Positions 1 through 9,161 of a DNA stretch of 49,394 nt are shown in pieces (positions within the stretch are counted from its first letter, which is position 1; every line of letters begins with the position of its first letter). A model generated the notes under the pieces. The model made no database searches. It was not told the origin of the DNA and saw only the letters and a list, made by a program, of their open reading frames with translations. The position numbers were made by a program, and so were the translations under genes. Origin of the DNA: Candidatus Sumerlaeia bacterium (GTDB taxonomy: Bacteria > Sumerlaeota > Sumerlaeia > JADFCW01); the NCBI GenBank assembly GCA_026415575.1, contig JAOAGV010000025.1, positions 1 to 49,394 on the forward strand, given 5' to 3'.

Positions 1-2
1 GT

Positions 3-338
3 GACGGCCCCGCCCCGAAAAAATCGCCCATTCCCGCCGATCTTCCCGAAGCTCCCAACGCCCAAGTGCAGGAACAAACCGATGTGCTGTATCACGTCGC
101 CAAGGGCCATGTGCTGGATGATGCGCGCGAAGTGGCCGAAGCCACCGCCGCTGCGATCATGGGAAGAATCTCGGCCTATACCGGCGCGCAGGTGACGTGG
201 GAGGAGATCATGGGAAACCCAAACAAGAACCCTGCCCTTTACAATCTCACGTTGAAACCGACGGCCGAGGATTTCGAAAAAGGAACGGTCGAGATTCCCA
301 AAGAGGGCGTCATCCCTATTGCCGGCGAAGCGGTCTGA
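3..338 (+). CDS. Gfo/Idh/MocA-type oxidoreductase, C-terminal end (partial)
   Basis: The reading frame is open from the window edge, so only the last 111 residues are seen. The tail reads as the C-terminal end of a Gfo/Idh/MocA NAD(P)-dependent sugar or inositol oxidoreductase: residues DARE, then a helix AAAIMGRISAYTGAQVTWEE, which is the usual 'Y-T-G-x-x-V-T-W-E-E' closing pattern of secreted or cytoplasmic members common in PVC bacteria. The Rossmann fold and catalytic EKP lie outside the window, so the substrate cannot be named. A stop at 336-338 is followed by a 234-base gap before the next gene. Confidence 0.7.
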   Translation, partial: DGPAPKKSPIPADLPEAPNAQVQEQTDVLYHVAKGHVLDDAREVAEATAAAIMGRISAYTGAQVTWEEIMGNPNKNPALYNLTLKPTAEDFEKGTVEIPKEGVIPIAGEAV

Positions 339-572
339 TTCCTCGATTCCATGGAGGGTCAGATTCCACCCCGATCCTGTTTTGCATTGGGAAGGGGGAG
401 GAGGGTATTGGGTCGTTTTTTGCGAATTAAGGGATTTTCAACCTGCCCGCCAAAACACTTGACAGCCGAAACCCTCCCTTCAAAAGAACTGCTTGACCGT
501 TGAGTGGCGCAACGGCCATATTTTTTCCCGGCTGAGTCCGGTATCCACAGAATTTTTACGGAGCAAACCTCT

Positions 573-1706
573 ATGAGGAAACGGCATCTTTTTACCCCCG
601 GTCCGGTGGATGTCCCGCCGGAAGTGCTCGGTGCGCTGGCCGAACCGCTGATTCACCATCGCGCGCCCGATTTTATTCCCTACTTTAAAGCGGCCAATGA
701 AGGCTTGAAGTATATTTTTCAGACGGAAAACCCGGTCGTTACTTTCGCCGGCTCCGGCACGGCCGCCATGGAGGCCGCCGTGGCCAACACGCTCAGTCCG
801 GGCGATCGCGCCATCACGGTCGAGGGCGGCAAGTTTGGCGAACGCTGGACAGAATTATGCAAGGCCTACGGCGTCGAGCCGATCGTTCTTAAAATCGAAT
901 GGGGCAAGGCCGTTACTGCCGGCCAGATCGAGGAAGCGCTGACCGGAAATCCCGACGCCAAGGCCGTGTTCCTCACTTTGACCGAAACCTCCACGGGCGT
1001 TTTGACCGACGTGGAAAAAATCTGCGAGATTATTGCCAAGACGGAGGCCATCAGTGTGGTGGATGCCGTCAGTGCGTTGGCGGCGGAAAAACTCCTGACC
1101 GATGCTTGGAAGGTGGACATTGTGGTGGCCGGCTCGCAGAAAGCGCTCATGTTGCCGCCCGGCCTGGCCTTTTGCTCGGTTAGCGCCAAGGCGCAGGCCG
1201 CCATCGCCAAGTCCAAATGCCCGAAATACTATTTGTCGCTGGCCAAAGCGATCAAGGCACTGGAAAAGGACGACACTCCCTATACGCCCGCCGTCTCGCT
1301 CATTCGCGCGCTGGTTGTGGCTGCGAAGATGATCCGCGACGAAGGGATCGAAAATGTTTGGGCACGCCATGCGCGTCTGGGTCGGGCGCTCCGCGAGGCC
1401 TCCGTGGCGATGAACCTGTCGGTCTATGCCGAAAATCCGTCCAATGTGGTGACGGCCATCCGCATTCCCGACGGGATAGACGGGGAGAAGATTACGAAAA
1501 TCCTGCGGGACAAGCATGGTGTGACTATCGCCGGCGGCCAGGAGCAACTGAAAGGAAAGGTCATCCGGATCGCCACGCTGGGGTGGGCCAACGATCTGGA
1601 TGTGTTTGCCGTCATCGGCGCGCTCGATTTGACGCTGGCCGAGATGGGGCACAAGTTTGAACGCGGCGCCGGGCTGGCCGCAGCCGCCAAAGCCCTCAGC
1701 GCCTGA
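573..1706 (+). CDS. class V aminotransferase (serine/alanine-glyoxylate aminotransferase-like)
   Basis: 377-residue PLP enzyme of the class V family that transfers amino groups between alanine or serine and glyoxylate/pyruvate. Seen: the N-terminal FTPGPVDVPPEV motif, the substrate/PLP segment SGTAAMEAA near residue 61, D164 in SVVDAVSA for the pyridine nitrogen, and the Schiff-base lysine K190 in GSQKALMLPPG. The start at 573 is chosen because GGAG lies 9 bases upstream and the family begins with this motif; the frame is open further upstream but without homology. It sits 76 bases before serA in the same direction. In organisms lacking a serC, such enzymes can supply the amination step of serine synthesis; that role here is inference. 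Confidence 0.9.
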   Translation: MRKRHLFTPGPVDVPPEVLGALAEPLIHHRAPDFIPYFKAANEGLKYIFQTENPVVTFAGSGTAAMEAAVANTLSPGDRAITVEGGKFGERWTELCKAYGVEPIVLKIEWGKAVTAGQIEEALTGNPDAKAVFLTLTETSTGVLTDVEKICEIIAKTEAISVVDAVSALAAEKLLTDAWKVDIVVAGSQKALMLPPGLAFCSVSAKAQAAIAKSKCPKYYLSLAKAIKALEKDDTPYTPAVSLIRALVVAAKMIRDEGIENVWARHARLGRALREASVAMNLSVYAENPSNVVTAIRIPDGIDGEKITKILRDKHGVTIAGGQEQLKGKVIRIATLGWANDLDVFAVIGALDLTLAEMGHKFERGAGLAAAAKALSA

Positions 1707-1782
1707 ACCGTATAAAGGTTCTAATCATGGGGTCGGAATCCCGCACCCCTCTATTCGGATCGCCGCAAGGGAGAGAGCCAAG

Positions 1783-3372
1783 ATGAGAGTTCTCGTTGCA
1801 GACAAAATTTCGGATGAAGGATTGAAAATCCTCGCCAACGGCGGGAAAATCGAAGTGGATTACCGCCCGGAGATTACTCCCGAGGAGATGCTGACCGCAG
1901 TCGTCGGCGCCACGGGCATTATCGTTCGCAGCCGCGCGAAGGTGCCCCGCGCAGTGATTGAAAAGGGCGTGCCCACGCTGAAAGTTGTCGGCCGCGCCGG
2001 CGTCGGCGTGGACAACGTGGACGTTGATGCGGCCTCCGACTATGGTGTCATTGTCATGAACACGCCCGGAGGCAACACCATCTCGGCGGCCGAGCAGACG
2101 ATGGCTCTCATGCTGGCGCTTGCGCGCAACACAACGCGCGCCGATGCTTCGATGCACCGCGGCGAATGGGAGAAAAAACTGTTCACCGGCGTCGAACTCA
2201 ACGGCAAGACGCTCGGCATCATAGGGCTGGGCCGCATCGGACTCGAAGTGGCCCGCCGCGCCTATGCCTTCAATATGAAATTGCTGGGGTTCGATCCCTA
2301 TGTCTCCGACGAGGTTCTCGCGCACGAAAAAATCGAGCGCGCCACCGTGGATCGAATCGTCATGGAGGCGGATTTTATCACCGTCCATTCTCCGCTGACC
2401 CCGGAGACCAAAGGCCTGATCGGCGCCAAGCAATTTGAAATGATGAAGAAAACCGCCCGCGTGATCAATTGCGCGCGCGGCGGCATCATTGACGAGGCCG
2501 CACTGGTCGAAGCGCTCAAATCCAAGCGCATCGCCGGCGCCGCCTTGGATGTTTTCTCTGTCGAACCGCTTCCCGCCGATCATCCGTTGCGCAGCCTCGA
2601 CAACGCCATTCTCACACCGCATCTGGGTGCCTCGACTACGGAGGCTCAGGAAAATGTCGCCATCGAACTGGCCCAGCAATTCGTGGACTATTTGCAGAAT
2701 GGCCTGATCCGCAACGCCGTCAATGCCCCTTCGATTGATCCGGCGATTCTCAACGAAATGCGGCCATATTTGCGGCTGGCCGAGCAACTGGGCAAGTTCC
2801 AATCCGTTTTTCCCGAAGGCCGCGTGGTCAAACTGCACATTCTCTACGGCGGCGAGGTGCTGGACTATCCCATGCTGGCTCTTACGACCGCGGTGGCCAA
2901 AGGCTTTCTCGAAATGCGCGCCGACCCGCCCATCAACTATGTCAATGCGCTCCGGCGGCTCAAGCAGATGGGCGTTGAGCTCACGGACACGCGCAGCAGC
3001 AAAACGTTCAGTTACACCAACCTCATCACCGTCGAGGCGACCACCGAATGCGGCCGTACATGGACGGTGGCCGGTACGCTGTTCACGCCCGAACTGCCGC
3101 GCATTGTCATCGTCAACGAGAAGGACGTGGACGCCCTGCCGTCGGGCAACATGATTGTGATCGAAAACAAAGATTTGCCCGGCACGGTTGGGGCGGTAAC
3201 CACACTGATCGGGGCGCGCAACATCAACATTGCCCAAATCGCGTGGGGCCGCACGCGTCCGGGCGGCGACGCACTGACCGTCATCAACCTCGACACTGCC
3301 GCACCGCAGACGCTGATCGAGGAAATCCGCCTGATGCCGAATATTATCTCGGCAAAGGGATTTACGATCTAA
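1783..3372 (+). CDS. serA: D-3-phosphoglycerate dehydrogenase
   Basis: 529 residues, the long form of phosphoglycerate dehydrogenase, oxidising 3-phosphoglycerate to 3-phosphohydroxypyruvate with NAD+ as the first step of serine synthesis. Domains in order: substrate-binding domain with VGRAGVGVDNVD near 70; nucleotide-binding Rossmann motif GIIGLGRIG near 145-153; catalytic arginine in NCARGG and histidine in TPHLGAST; then an allosteric substrate-binding domain and a C-terminal ACT domain starting at MIVIENKDLPGTVGAV, which normally gives feedback by serine. The ATG at 1783 has AAGGGAGAG upstream; a longer open frame from 1657 overlaps the preceding gene and is not used. Probably co-transcribed with the aminotransferase. 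Confidence 0.96.
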   Translation: MRVLVADKISDEGLKILANGGKIEVDYRPEITPEEMLTAVVGATGIIVRSRAKVPRAVIEKGVPTLKVVGRAGVGVDNVDVDAASDYGVIVMNTPGGNTISAAEQTMALMLALARNTTRADASMHRGEWEKKLFTGVELNGKTLGIIGLGRIGLEVARRAYAFNMKLLGFDPYVSDEVLAHEKIERATVDRIVMEADFITVHSPLTPETKGLIGAKQFEMMKKTARVINCARGGIIDEAALVEALKSKRIAGAALDVFSVEPLPADHPLRSLDNAILTPHLGASTTEAQENVAIELAQQFVDYLQNGLIRNAVNAPSIDPAILNEMRPYLRLAEQLGKFQSVFPEGRVVKLHILYGGEVLDYPMLALTTAVAKGFLEMRADPPINYVNALRRLKQMGVELTDTRSSKTFSYTNLITVEATTECGRTWTVAGTLFTPELPRIVIVNEKDVDALPSGNMIVIENKDLPGTVGAVTTLIGARNINIAQIAWGRTRPGGDALTVINLDTAAPQTLIEEIRLMPNIISAKGFTI

Positions 3373-3468
3373 GAGTCTGCCGGCGAACGTGTGGAGTTGC
3401 CGCTCGATTGGGCAATTTAGGCGGAAAACCCCACCGGAAGCGACTTCATACCCCTCGTGCCACGCTCC

Positions 3469-3492
3469 AAAAGGTCTTCCGACAGACTTTTT
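3469..3492 (+). terminator. possible weak terminator after serA
   Basis: AAAAGGTCT, six-base loop, AGACTTTTT: a short stem with one bulge ending in a run of five T. It lies between the convergent serA and the leftward gene ending at 3572. The stem is short, so confidence is low. Confidence 0.3.
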
Positions 3493-3571
3493 GAGAGCGG
3501 TGGGCTTTTTTGCGATTCTCCAGAGGCAATGCCAGAGGACTGCGGGGGCGCTTGGCGGCGCCGTGGCTGTA

Positions 3572-5302
3572 TTACTTTTCCGTTTGAAGCAATCGCGGCA
3601 GGCGCGGCTCGACTATGCGAACCGTCAGATTCTCCACCCCGTCGTCGTCGCGTTCGGGAGAACCCAGCAAGTCGTTGCCCAGATACGTGGCCTGAGTTCG
3701 CAGCGGGTCGTCCTTCGGCTCGAAGAGGAACACAATCGGTGTCGAAGCTGCCTGCGTTTTGGGCCGGAACCGGATTCGCGCCACATAACCGCGCTCGGCC
3801 AACACGCGCCGCCCAAGGCAGGATACCGCATACACGATTCGACCGCTGCCGTTCGAGACGCTGTTTTCCAGATGGATGTCGAACGGAAACTGGTCGTGAA
3901 AATCGCCGTCAAAGATGTTGACGCCGGTGGTGATCCAGTTGTTCGCGTCGTCGTCCACGACTTCGAGAACATTGGGATCAAAGGCGATCTTCAGGGCCAG
4001 TTTGCTGACGTCGAGCAGGCGCGGGTTCTCAAACCACACGCCGACATAGAAATCCTCGTTGACGGGGATTTCCTCGCGGTTGGTAGTCAAGCGCAACTGG
4101 ATGCCGCCGCGCGAAGGACTTTTGCCCGGGCCGGCAAACAACTCGTCGCCGATGGGGGGACCGTCCGCCAACTCCGCCGGCGAATAGACCTGCAACGACA
4201 TACCCAGCGCGCCCGTATTGCCCGTGCCGCCAAGGATATTGACGCCTTCCTTGTTCGACAGCGTTGTGCGTTTCATTTGCCACACGCCAAAGGAGATGTC
4301 GGAAGCGTGAACGGGGGCGAGCGATTTCCAGCGGATGGAGAAAAAATCGGCCGACTGCGCCGTGGTCGGCTTGGCCAGCCGCGCGCGATAGGTCAGAATG
4401 CCCGCCTCGATGAACACAACCGACTCCGACTGGCCTTCGATCAACGGAGCAATGTCCGCCTCGTCGAGACGGATGGGTTCGAGCACCATCGGGTTATACT
4501 GCAGGATGATTTCGATGGTTTGAAATTCCTTTTTCCCCGGATTGGCCAGCGACAGGCGTGTTTCCAACTCGTCGCCCACCGGGATGCTGGCCTGAAACGG
4601 GGTTAGATAGACAATCGCCACATCGGGCGGGGGGCGATAGGAAAACGCGGCCGACACGGCCGGGGCAGCCGGTGCGGCAGCGCGCACCGGGGGAGGTGCG
4701 CCCGGAACGACAGTTGCGGGCTTTTTGTCGCGGGTCGAGGCCGGTCCCGTGGCTGGCGTTGGCGAAGGCGGCAACCCGCCCGCCGGAGTCGGCGAAGGCT
4801 GCGTGCGCAAGCTTCGGCCCGATGTTCGGCCTGATGTGCGGCCGGCTATTGCCGGCGTTTGGCCGGGGTCCGTGCCCGTCGAAGGCGTGCCATATCGCCC
4901 CGTCCGCGGATTGCGTGTCCGCGTGCTGACGGCTCCTGTGCCGAACCCGCCCGGATAATTGGGGTAGCCGGTTCCATAGCCCGAACCATAGCCGGTGGAG
5001 TAGCCATAAGGATTGGTGGTTACTCCATATTGGGTGGGATCTTGATAGGAATACCCTGAACCATACTGTCCATACTGCCCGTATTGCCCATAGGACCCCG
5101 CCGGATTATACCCCCCATACGGCGTAATCGCCGGCCGGCTGTATTGGGCGTGCAACGGCAGCGCGGCCATACCCATGAAAATCAGAATCGCAGGCAGCGG
5201 CCGGAAAAGAATGCAATGGGGCGGCCGCAGGGCAAGATGGCTTCGCAGCCAAGCCGATGCCCTCTCCGCGTGTGGGCCTGAATTCCGCCGTTGCGTAATC
5301 AC
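3572..5302 (-). CDS. secreted protein with Tyr/Gly/Gln-rich region and cohesin-like domains
   Basis: About 576 residues. The N-terminus holds a long basic segment and a signal peptide core (FRPLPAILIFMGMAALPLHA, cut before QYS). Next comes a low-complexity stretch of repeated YGQ/YGS/GYG units, then a Ser/Thr/Pro/Ala linker, then two beta-rich regions. Both resemble cohesin or T2SS-associated Ig-like folds: VAIVYLTPFQASIPVGDELE... and IQLRLTTNREEIPVNEDFYVGVWFEN...VSKLALKIAFDPNVLEVV. The second matches the usual cohesin pattern of a flanking 'G-D-x-F' and 'FDP..L'. The start is uncertain: GTG at 5302 has AGGA 12 bases upstream; ATG codons at 5350 and 5389 are also in frame. The function is probably surface attachment or scaffolding, by inference only. 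Confidence 0.75.
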   Translation of the reverse strand: MITQRRNSGPHAERASAWLRSHLALRPPHCILFRPLPAILIFMGMAALPLHAQYSRPAITPYGGYNPAGSYGQYGQYGQYGSGYSYQDPTQYGVTTNPYGYSTGYGSGYGTGYPNYPGGFGTGAVSTRTRNPRTGRYGTPSTGTDPGQTPAIAGRTSGRTSGRSLRTQPSPTPAGGLPPSPTPATGPASTRDKKPATVVPGAPPPVRAAAPAAPAVSAAFSYRPPPDVAIVYLTPFQASIPVGDELETRLSLANPGKKEFQTIEIILQYNPMVLEPIRLDEADIAPLIEGQSESVVFIEAGILTYRARLAKPTTAQSADFFSIRWKSLAPVHASDISFGVWQMKRTTLSNKEGVNILGGTGNTGALGMSLQVYSPAELADGPPIGDELFAGPGKSPSRGGIQLRLTTNREEIPVNEDFYVGVWFENPRLLDVSKLALKIAFDPNVLEVVDDDANNWITTGVNIFDGDFHDQFPFDIHLENSVSNGSGRIVYAVSCLGRRVLAERGYVARIRFRPKTQAASTPIVFLFEPKDDPLRTQATYLGNDLLGSPERDDDGVENLTVRIVEPRLPRLLQTEK

Positions 5303-5474
5303 AATTGCCAACTGTCCTTTCACAATCCCATTGTGAACAGCAATATGCATCGGAACAGGTGCGATTGCAACTGCTTTTGCTGCAGACATGGAATCCCGAT
5401 TTCCCTGTGCTTGGCGTGGAAGCCGACCTTTCACGGCGTCCACACGCTCTATGCGCGCAGGTACTGTGCCAAGA

Positions 5475-7217
5475 TCATGCCAAAGCCAAAATCCCTGCGA
5501 CTAGAAACGGCAGGTCGAGCAGAAAGGCCCAGAGCAGATGCGAATGCACCCTCTGCCGATAAGTGACCCAATACACAGCAGCCATCACCACCACAGGAGC
5601 CAGAGGCAGCCAGGCGTCGCGAAATTGCCCGGTCGAAATCCCCAGCACCACGGCCATCACCGCCAGAGCGGCCAAAATGAACGTCAGCAAATAATGCGTC
5701 GGTTTGCGCCCCACAAGGATCGGCAACGTCTCGCGTCCCAGCAGCAGGTCCCCCTCGATTTCCCGATAGTCAACAGTCAGCGAACGAACCATGGCGAGCC
5801 CGAAGACAAAGGCGGCCGTCAACAACAAGGGCACCATGTTGCGCGTCCCCAACCACGCAATGCCGTGCGTGTGCACCCACGGAACGATGACAATCATCAT
5901 CGCCCATGCCAGAGCCACACACAGGTCTTTCGAGCCGGGGATATTGTGGAGATGGCGGTGGCGCAGGCGCCGCGCCCACGCTTCCGGAATGCGTCCGAAG
6001 CTGTAAATCGCACCCGCGAATGTCGTCAACGCGACCATTGCAAACACCCATGCGCCCATCCATGCACCGAGCACAATGGCAGCGAGCAAAGCCAGCAATG
6101 CACCGAACAGCGCAGCACTTCGATGCGCGGCAAACAAGCGCGTCGGACCCGACATGAGCGACAAATCGCTCGGGAGCGTCGCCCACAAATGCAACAAGTG
6201 CATCGAACCCAGATAAAAAAACGGCAGCGCCGAATAGGCCGGCCGATACTCCAGACGCATCAAATGGCAGGCGACCAGTGCAAGGGCCGCCGCTCCCAAT
6301 GCCAGAAACACTTGACCGATGACCAGAAGCCGTACCAGAGCAGACGCCGCCCGCCACGCCAGCGGCCGTCGCCGCCGCTGCAACCCCTCCAGCCGGTCCA
6401 CCACCTGCTCGATGATCCAGTGGGGCGTCGAAGCCCCGGCCGTCACGCCGATTTCGTTGTATTGCTCGAGCACATCCAAAGGCAACTCGTCCGCCGTTTC
6501 GATATGCCACGTCGGCACACCGCGCTCGCGCGACAATTCCGCCAGCCGCGTTGTGTTGGCGCTGCCCCGCCCGCCAACAACGATCACGGCCTCGACCTGG
6601 CGCGCCAATTCAAACAGCTCCGACTGACGGTTGTTGGTGTCGCTGCAACGGGTGTTGAACACCTTGACGTTTTCAAAGCGGCGTCGAACCGCCTCGACGC
6701 AGCGCTCGAAGCGGTCGCCCCCTTGGGTGGTTTGCGCCACCACGCAGACCTTTTCCAATCCGTCGGGCAGCGTTTCGACATCCTCAGGGTTCTCGATCAC
6801 CATGCCCCGCCCGTGAGAATAACCCAACAGGCCCTCGACCTCGGCGTGCCCGCGATCGCCGACAATAAGAATATGGAAACCTTCGGCGGCCTGGCGCTCG
6901 ACGATGCGCTGCGTGCGCGCCACATGCGGACAGGTGGCGTCAATGACCTCGAACCCGCGCGCCACAAGGTTCTCTTTGACCTCAGGCGTTACGCCGTGGG
7001 CGCGAATCAGAATCGGTCCGCCGCCACGGCAGTCCGGCTCCTTCGGCATTTGTTCGATGCCCTTGGTACGAAGCAGGTCCAGCGCCTGCCGGTTGTGAAT
7101 GAGAGGGCCAAAGGTCAGGATGCGCTGTGCGCGCTCATGAGCCACATGAAGAGCCAGATTGACGGCGCGCCGGACGCCCCAGCAGAACCCTGCCGTTTTG
7201 GCCAGTCGAATGCCCAC
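5475..7217 (-). CDS. ispH: IspH (HMBPP reductase) fused to a UbiA-like prenyltransferase domain
   Basis: 580 residues with two modules. Residues 1-290 are 4-hydroxy-3-methylbut-2-enyl diphosphate reductase, last step of the MEP isoprenoid pathway: iron-sulfur ligands C12 (GFCWGV), C96 (DATCP) and C191 (NTRCSDT), substrate residues H41, H74, H124 and E126. The usual SSN motif reads SAN, a small deviation. Residues about 295-580 are a multi-pass membrane domain of the UbiA superfamily, with the second Asp motif DYREIEGD at 483-490 followed by GRETLPI. The first Asp motif (NDxxDxxxD) is not recognisable, so catalysis by this half is uncertain. The GTG start at 7217 has AAGGGG seven bases upstream and fits IspH numbering exactly. 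The two halves would make and use prenyl diphosphates. Confidence 0.88.
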   Translation of the reverse strand: MGIRLAKTAGFCWGVRRAVNLALHVAHERAQRILTFGPLIHNRQALDLLRTKGIEQMPKEPDCRGGGPILIRAHGVTPEVKENLVARGFEVIDATCPHVARTQRIVERQAAEGFHILIVGDRGHAEVEGLLGYSHGRGMVIENPEDVETLPDGLEKVCVVAQTTQGGDRFERCVEAVRRRFENVKVFNTRCSDTNNRQSELFELARQVEAVIVVGGRGSANTTRLAELSRERGVPTWHIETADELPLDVLEQYNEIGVTAGASTPHWIIEQVVDRLEGLQRRRRPLAWRAASALVRLLVIGQVFLALGAAALALVACHLMRLEYRPAYSALPFFYLGSMHLLHLWATLPSDLSLMSGPTRLFAAHRSAALFGALLALLAAIVLGAWMGAWVFAMVALTTFAGAIYSFGRIPEAWARRLRHRHLHNIPGSKDLCVALAWAMMIVIVPWVHTHGIAWLGTRNMVPLLLTAAFVFGLAMVRSLTVDYREIEGDLLLGRETLPILVGRKPTHYLLTFILAALAVMAVVLGISTGQFRDAWLPLAPVVVMAAVYWVTYRQRVHSHLLWAFLLDLPFLVAGILALA

Positions 7218-7737
7218 GAAATAACCCCTTAAAAGCAGCCGGCTCTGTGCCGCTGCCAATGGAACATTTCTCTGGTTTTCCGCCCGCACCGTCAACGTCT
7301 ATGTCATACCGCATTCCCGGCTGGGTGCTTCTCCCGAAAACGGGAAACGCTTCTGCCGAGCGCAAGCAAGACCGCCGCGTGATGCAGGGCACCCCCCAAG
7401 GGCTTTGGAGTGCGGCAGCCATGCTGCCGCTTTGCTGAAATCATCTGTCTTCAGTCAAAGTATCGGCGCTGAGGAAAGAACCCCCACTGGGTGGGTTTGA
7501 ATTTGGCAAAAAAGCGGCAGCACGGCTGCCGCAGTCAAAGGTCCGGCGATTTGTGCATAATGACAAGGGTGCGGCCTCAGGCCTTTTCACCCTTCCAGCC
7601 AAAATAAAGCCACAGCATGATCGAATGATCTTCTCCCGATTTTGGAAGAAGTCCCCATTCCGGCGCGGGTCAGGTTTTTTTGGTTGCAGAGCGCGGCCAA
7701 ATACCCGATTGTAGTCCTTGAAAAGGAAGTGAGGATC
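7218..7737. other. non-coding gap with dispersed palindromes
   Basis: 520 bases between the divergent ispH fusion and the small secreted protein. Short open frames here lack ribosome sites or family features. It holds two inverted copies of a GC-rich palindrome (7403-7435 and 7506-7541) and must contain promoters for both neighbours, although no convincing -35/-10 pair was found. Confidence 0.5.
7403..7541. repeat. two inverted copies of a GCGGCAGC(C)ATGCTGCCGC palindrome
   Basis: Copy one (7403-7435) reads CTTTGGAGTGCGGCAGCC ATGCTGCCGCTTTGC; copy two (7506-7541) is the same element on the other strand with CACGGCTGCC at its core. Each copy is itself a hairpin (GCGGCAGC/GCTGCCGC). A third copy lies at 28525-28556 inside the hydrogenase cluster, so this is a dispersed palindromic element. 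Confidence 0.75.
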
Positions 7738-8079
7738 ATGCGCCAGTTCCATTCCGTTTTGCTTCTGTTCTGCATTGCATGTGCGCTGGCTTTTACGCCC
7801 TCGACAGGTTTTGCCGCGCCCAGCTTTGAACAAAGCAGCACACCGCGCCAAGTGCTTCTCGGAACCGGCAGCGGTCTGGTGTCTCTGGTTTATACGCCCG
7901 CCAAGTTTCTATATGCGGCCGGCTCGACCCTTACGGGCGGTTTAATCCTTGCTTATACGCAGGGCGAAGGCAAAGACGAGGCCGCGCGGGTCGTTCGCCG
8001 CGGCACCGGCGGCGACTGGTGGGTGCATCCCGATGTGTTCACCGGCCATCGCGCGCTGCGATTCAATGGAACGGACTGA
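7738..8079 (+). CDS. small exported protein, unknown function
   Basis: 113 residues. Signal peptide MRQFHSVLLLFCIACALAF...GFAA is followed by a Gly-rich hydrophobic segment (TPAKFLYAAGSTLTGGLILAYT) and a C-terminal part ending in VHPDVFTGHRALRFNGTD. Small exported proteins with a 'TP.K..YA.G..L.GGL' segment followed by a 'tP..l.G...l.F.G' end are widespread in anaerobic Gram-negatives; I know no assigned function. The ATG at 7738 has GGAAG nearby; the longer frame from 7642 is rejected because the signal peptide begins here. It precedes an uncharacterised helical protein by 77 bases in the same direction. Confidence 0.7.
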   Translation: MRQFHSVLLLFCIACALAFTPSTGFAAPSFEQSSTPRQVLLGTGSGLVSLVYTPAKFLYAAGSTLTGGLILAYTQGEGKDEAARVVRRGTGGDWWVHPDVFTGHRALRFNGTD

Positions 8080-8156
8080 CCGGTCCGGCGGTCGGCTGAA
8101 ACGGCAACGCCGCTTGCCGGCGATAGCCTCAATGCCTGTTCAAAGGCAGGGAAGAG

Positions 8157-9122
8157 ATGACGGACAAGCCCAGTGCCCATCCCAACGATGTGCCGGTATT
8201 GTCGCCGCTTCAGGAGCGGCAGAAGAACCTCGAGCGCCTCGAGTTGATCCTTTCGTTTTATCGGGGGCTGAAAATGTTCCGCGAACTGTCGCGTCGGGCG
8301 CGCAGGCGTGCACAGGGCTTTCGTTTCAACGACATGGATCATCTCATCGAAAACCACCTGCGCAAAGTCAAGGACTTGTGCCACAAACTCTTTCGCGAGA
8401 GCGAGCACGGCGAAACCGAGCGTATTCTGCAGGCGTTTTTCGACCTGTATTTCGGCGTGTTGTTCCATACGCTCCTGAAAGCGAAGGAAAACCTGCGGCT
8501 GCGGGAAAACTACAATATCCAGCGGCTCAATCGCCTGATTAGCGGATTAAAGAACTCCAACCGCCGCGACCACCTGCCCGTGACCATTCGGAAGCTGTTT
8601 CGCCGCCTCGCCCGCGAGTTCGCCAACGACACTCGCGAACTGGCCGGCGAAATGACCGAGGCACGCTTTATGTTCAACCAGCTCGAAAAAATCTTCAACC
8701 GCATCATACAGGTCTATGCCGACAATGCAAAGATCATCCGCAGCCTTTATTGTCAGAAAAACTTGTTTGCCGAAGTGTTCCCCCGACAAGGCATTCACCG
8801 TCTGTTTGGCAAGATTTTTCGGAAAAACGGTCCGACCGAAGCGTTTGTCTTCCTTGGATTTGACTATTTGCGGTCGGGTCATTTGGAGGAAAGCCGCGGG
8901 TTGTTTCTGCAAGCCATTCAGGAAAGCCGCAAACGCAAAATGCCTGTTGCGCGGCTGCGCCAGCTCTACGAACAGTATCGCGACCGAACAATCGGCCAGC
9001 TGAGCACGACCGGCACCGCGCTCCTTGCCTTTCGCCTCCGGTTGCGCGAGATCGAAACCACTCCCGCCCTTCGGCTCCTCGTTGGCAACCACGCCAATGA
9101 CCAGACCATCACGGTGGAATAA
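8157..9122 (+). CDS. uncharacterised helical protein, 321 residues
   Basis: Not recognised. The protein is rich in Arg, Leu, Glu and Phe, has no signal peptide or membrane segment, and reads as almost all alpha-helix (for example ERQKNLERLELILSFYRGL and EARFMFNQLEKIFNRIIQVY). A segment near residues 225-250 (AFVFLGFDYLRSGHLEESRG) looks like one TPR-type helix pair. The start at 8157 has AGGCAGGGAAGAG directly upstream. It follows the small exported protein and converges with the histidine kinase gene. A cytoplasmic scaffold or regulator is possible; there is no direct evidence. Confidence 0.7.
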   Translation: MTDKPSAHPNDVPVLSPLQERQKNLERLELILSFYRGLKMFRELSRRARRRAQGFRFNDMDHLIENHLRKVKDLCHKLFRESEHGETERILQAFFDLYFGVLFHTLLKAKENLRLRENYNIQRLNRLISGLKNSNRRDHLPVTIRKLFRRLAREFANDTRELAGEMTEARFMFNQLEKIFNRIIQVYADNAKIIRSLYCQKNLFAEVFPRQGIHRLFGKIFRKNGPTEAFVFLGFDYLRSGHLEESRGLFLQAIQESRKRKMPVARLRQLYEQYRDRTIGQLSTTGTALLAFRLRLREIETTPALRLLVGNHANDQTITVE

Positions 9123-9161
9123 GAAATCCGCCAAAGCCGCTGCCCGGGTTGATGTCCCAAT

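Noticed and set aside
459-486. TTGACA upstream of the aminotransferase as a promoter
   Set aside because: A good -35 box but no recognisable -10 box at the right distance.
2287-2300. GGGGTTCGATCCC, resembling a tRNA T-loop
   Set aside because: Lies inside serA coding sequence and no acceptor or anticodon stem pairs around it.
1696-3237. 513-codon leftward frame opposite serA
   Set aside because: Composition of an antisense shadow; serA motifs cover the whole stretch on the other strand.
5538-7232. 564-codon rightward frame opposite ispH
   Set aside because: Antisense to a well-supported gene; rich in Arg, His, Gln and Pro as expected from a GC-rich shadow frame; no ribosome site or motif.
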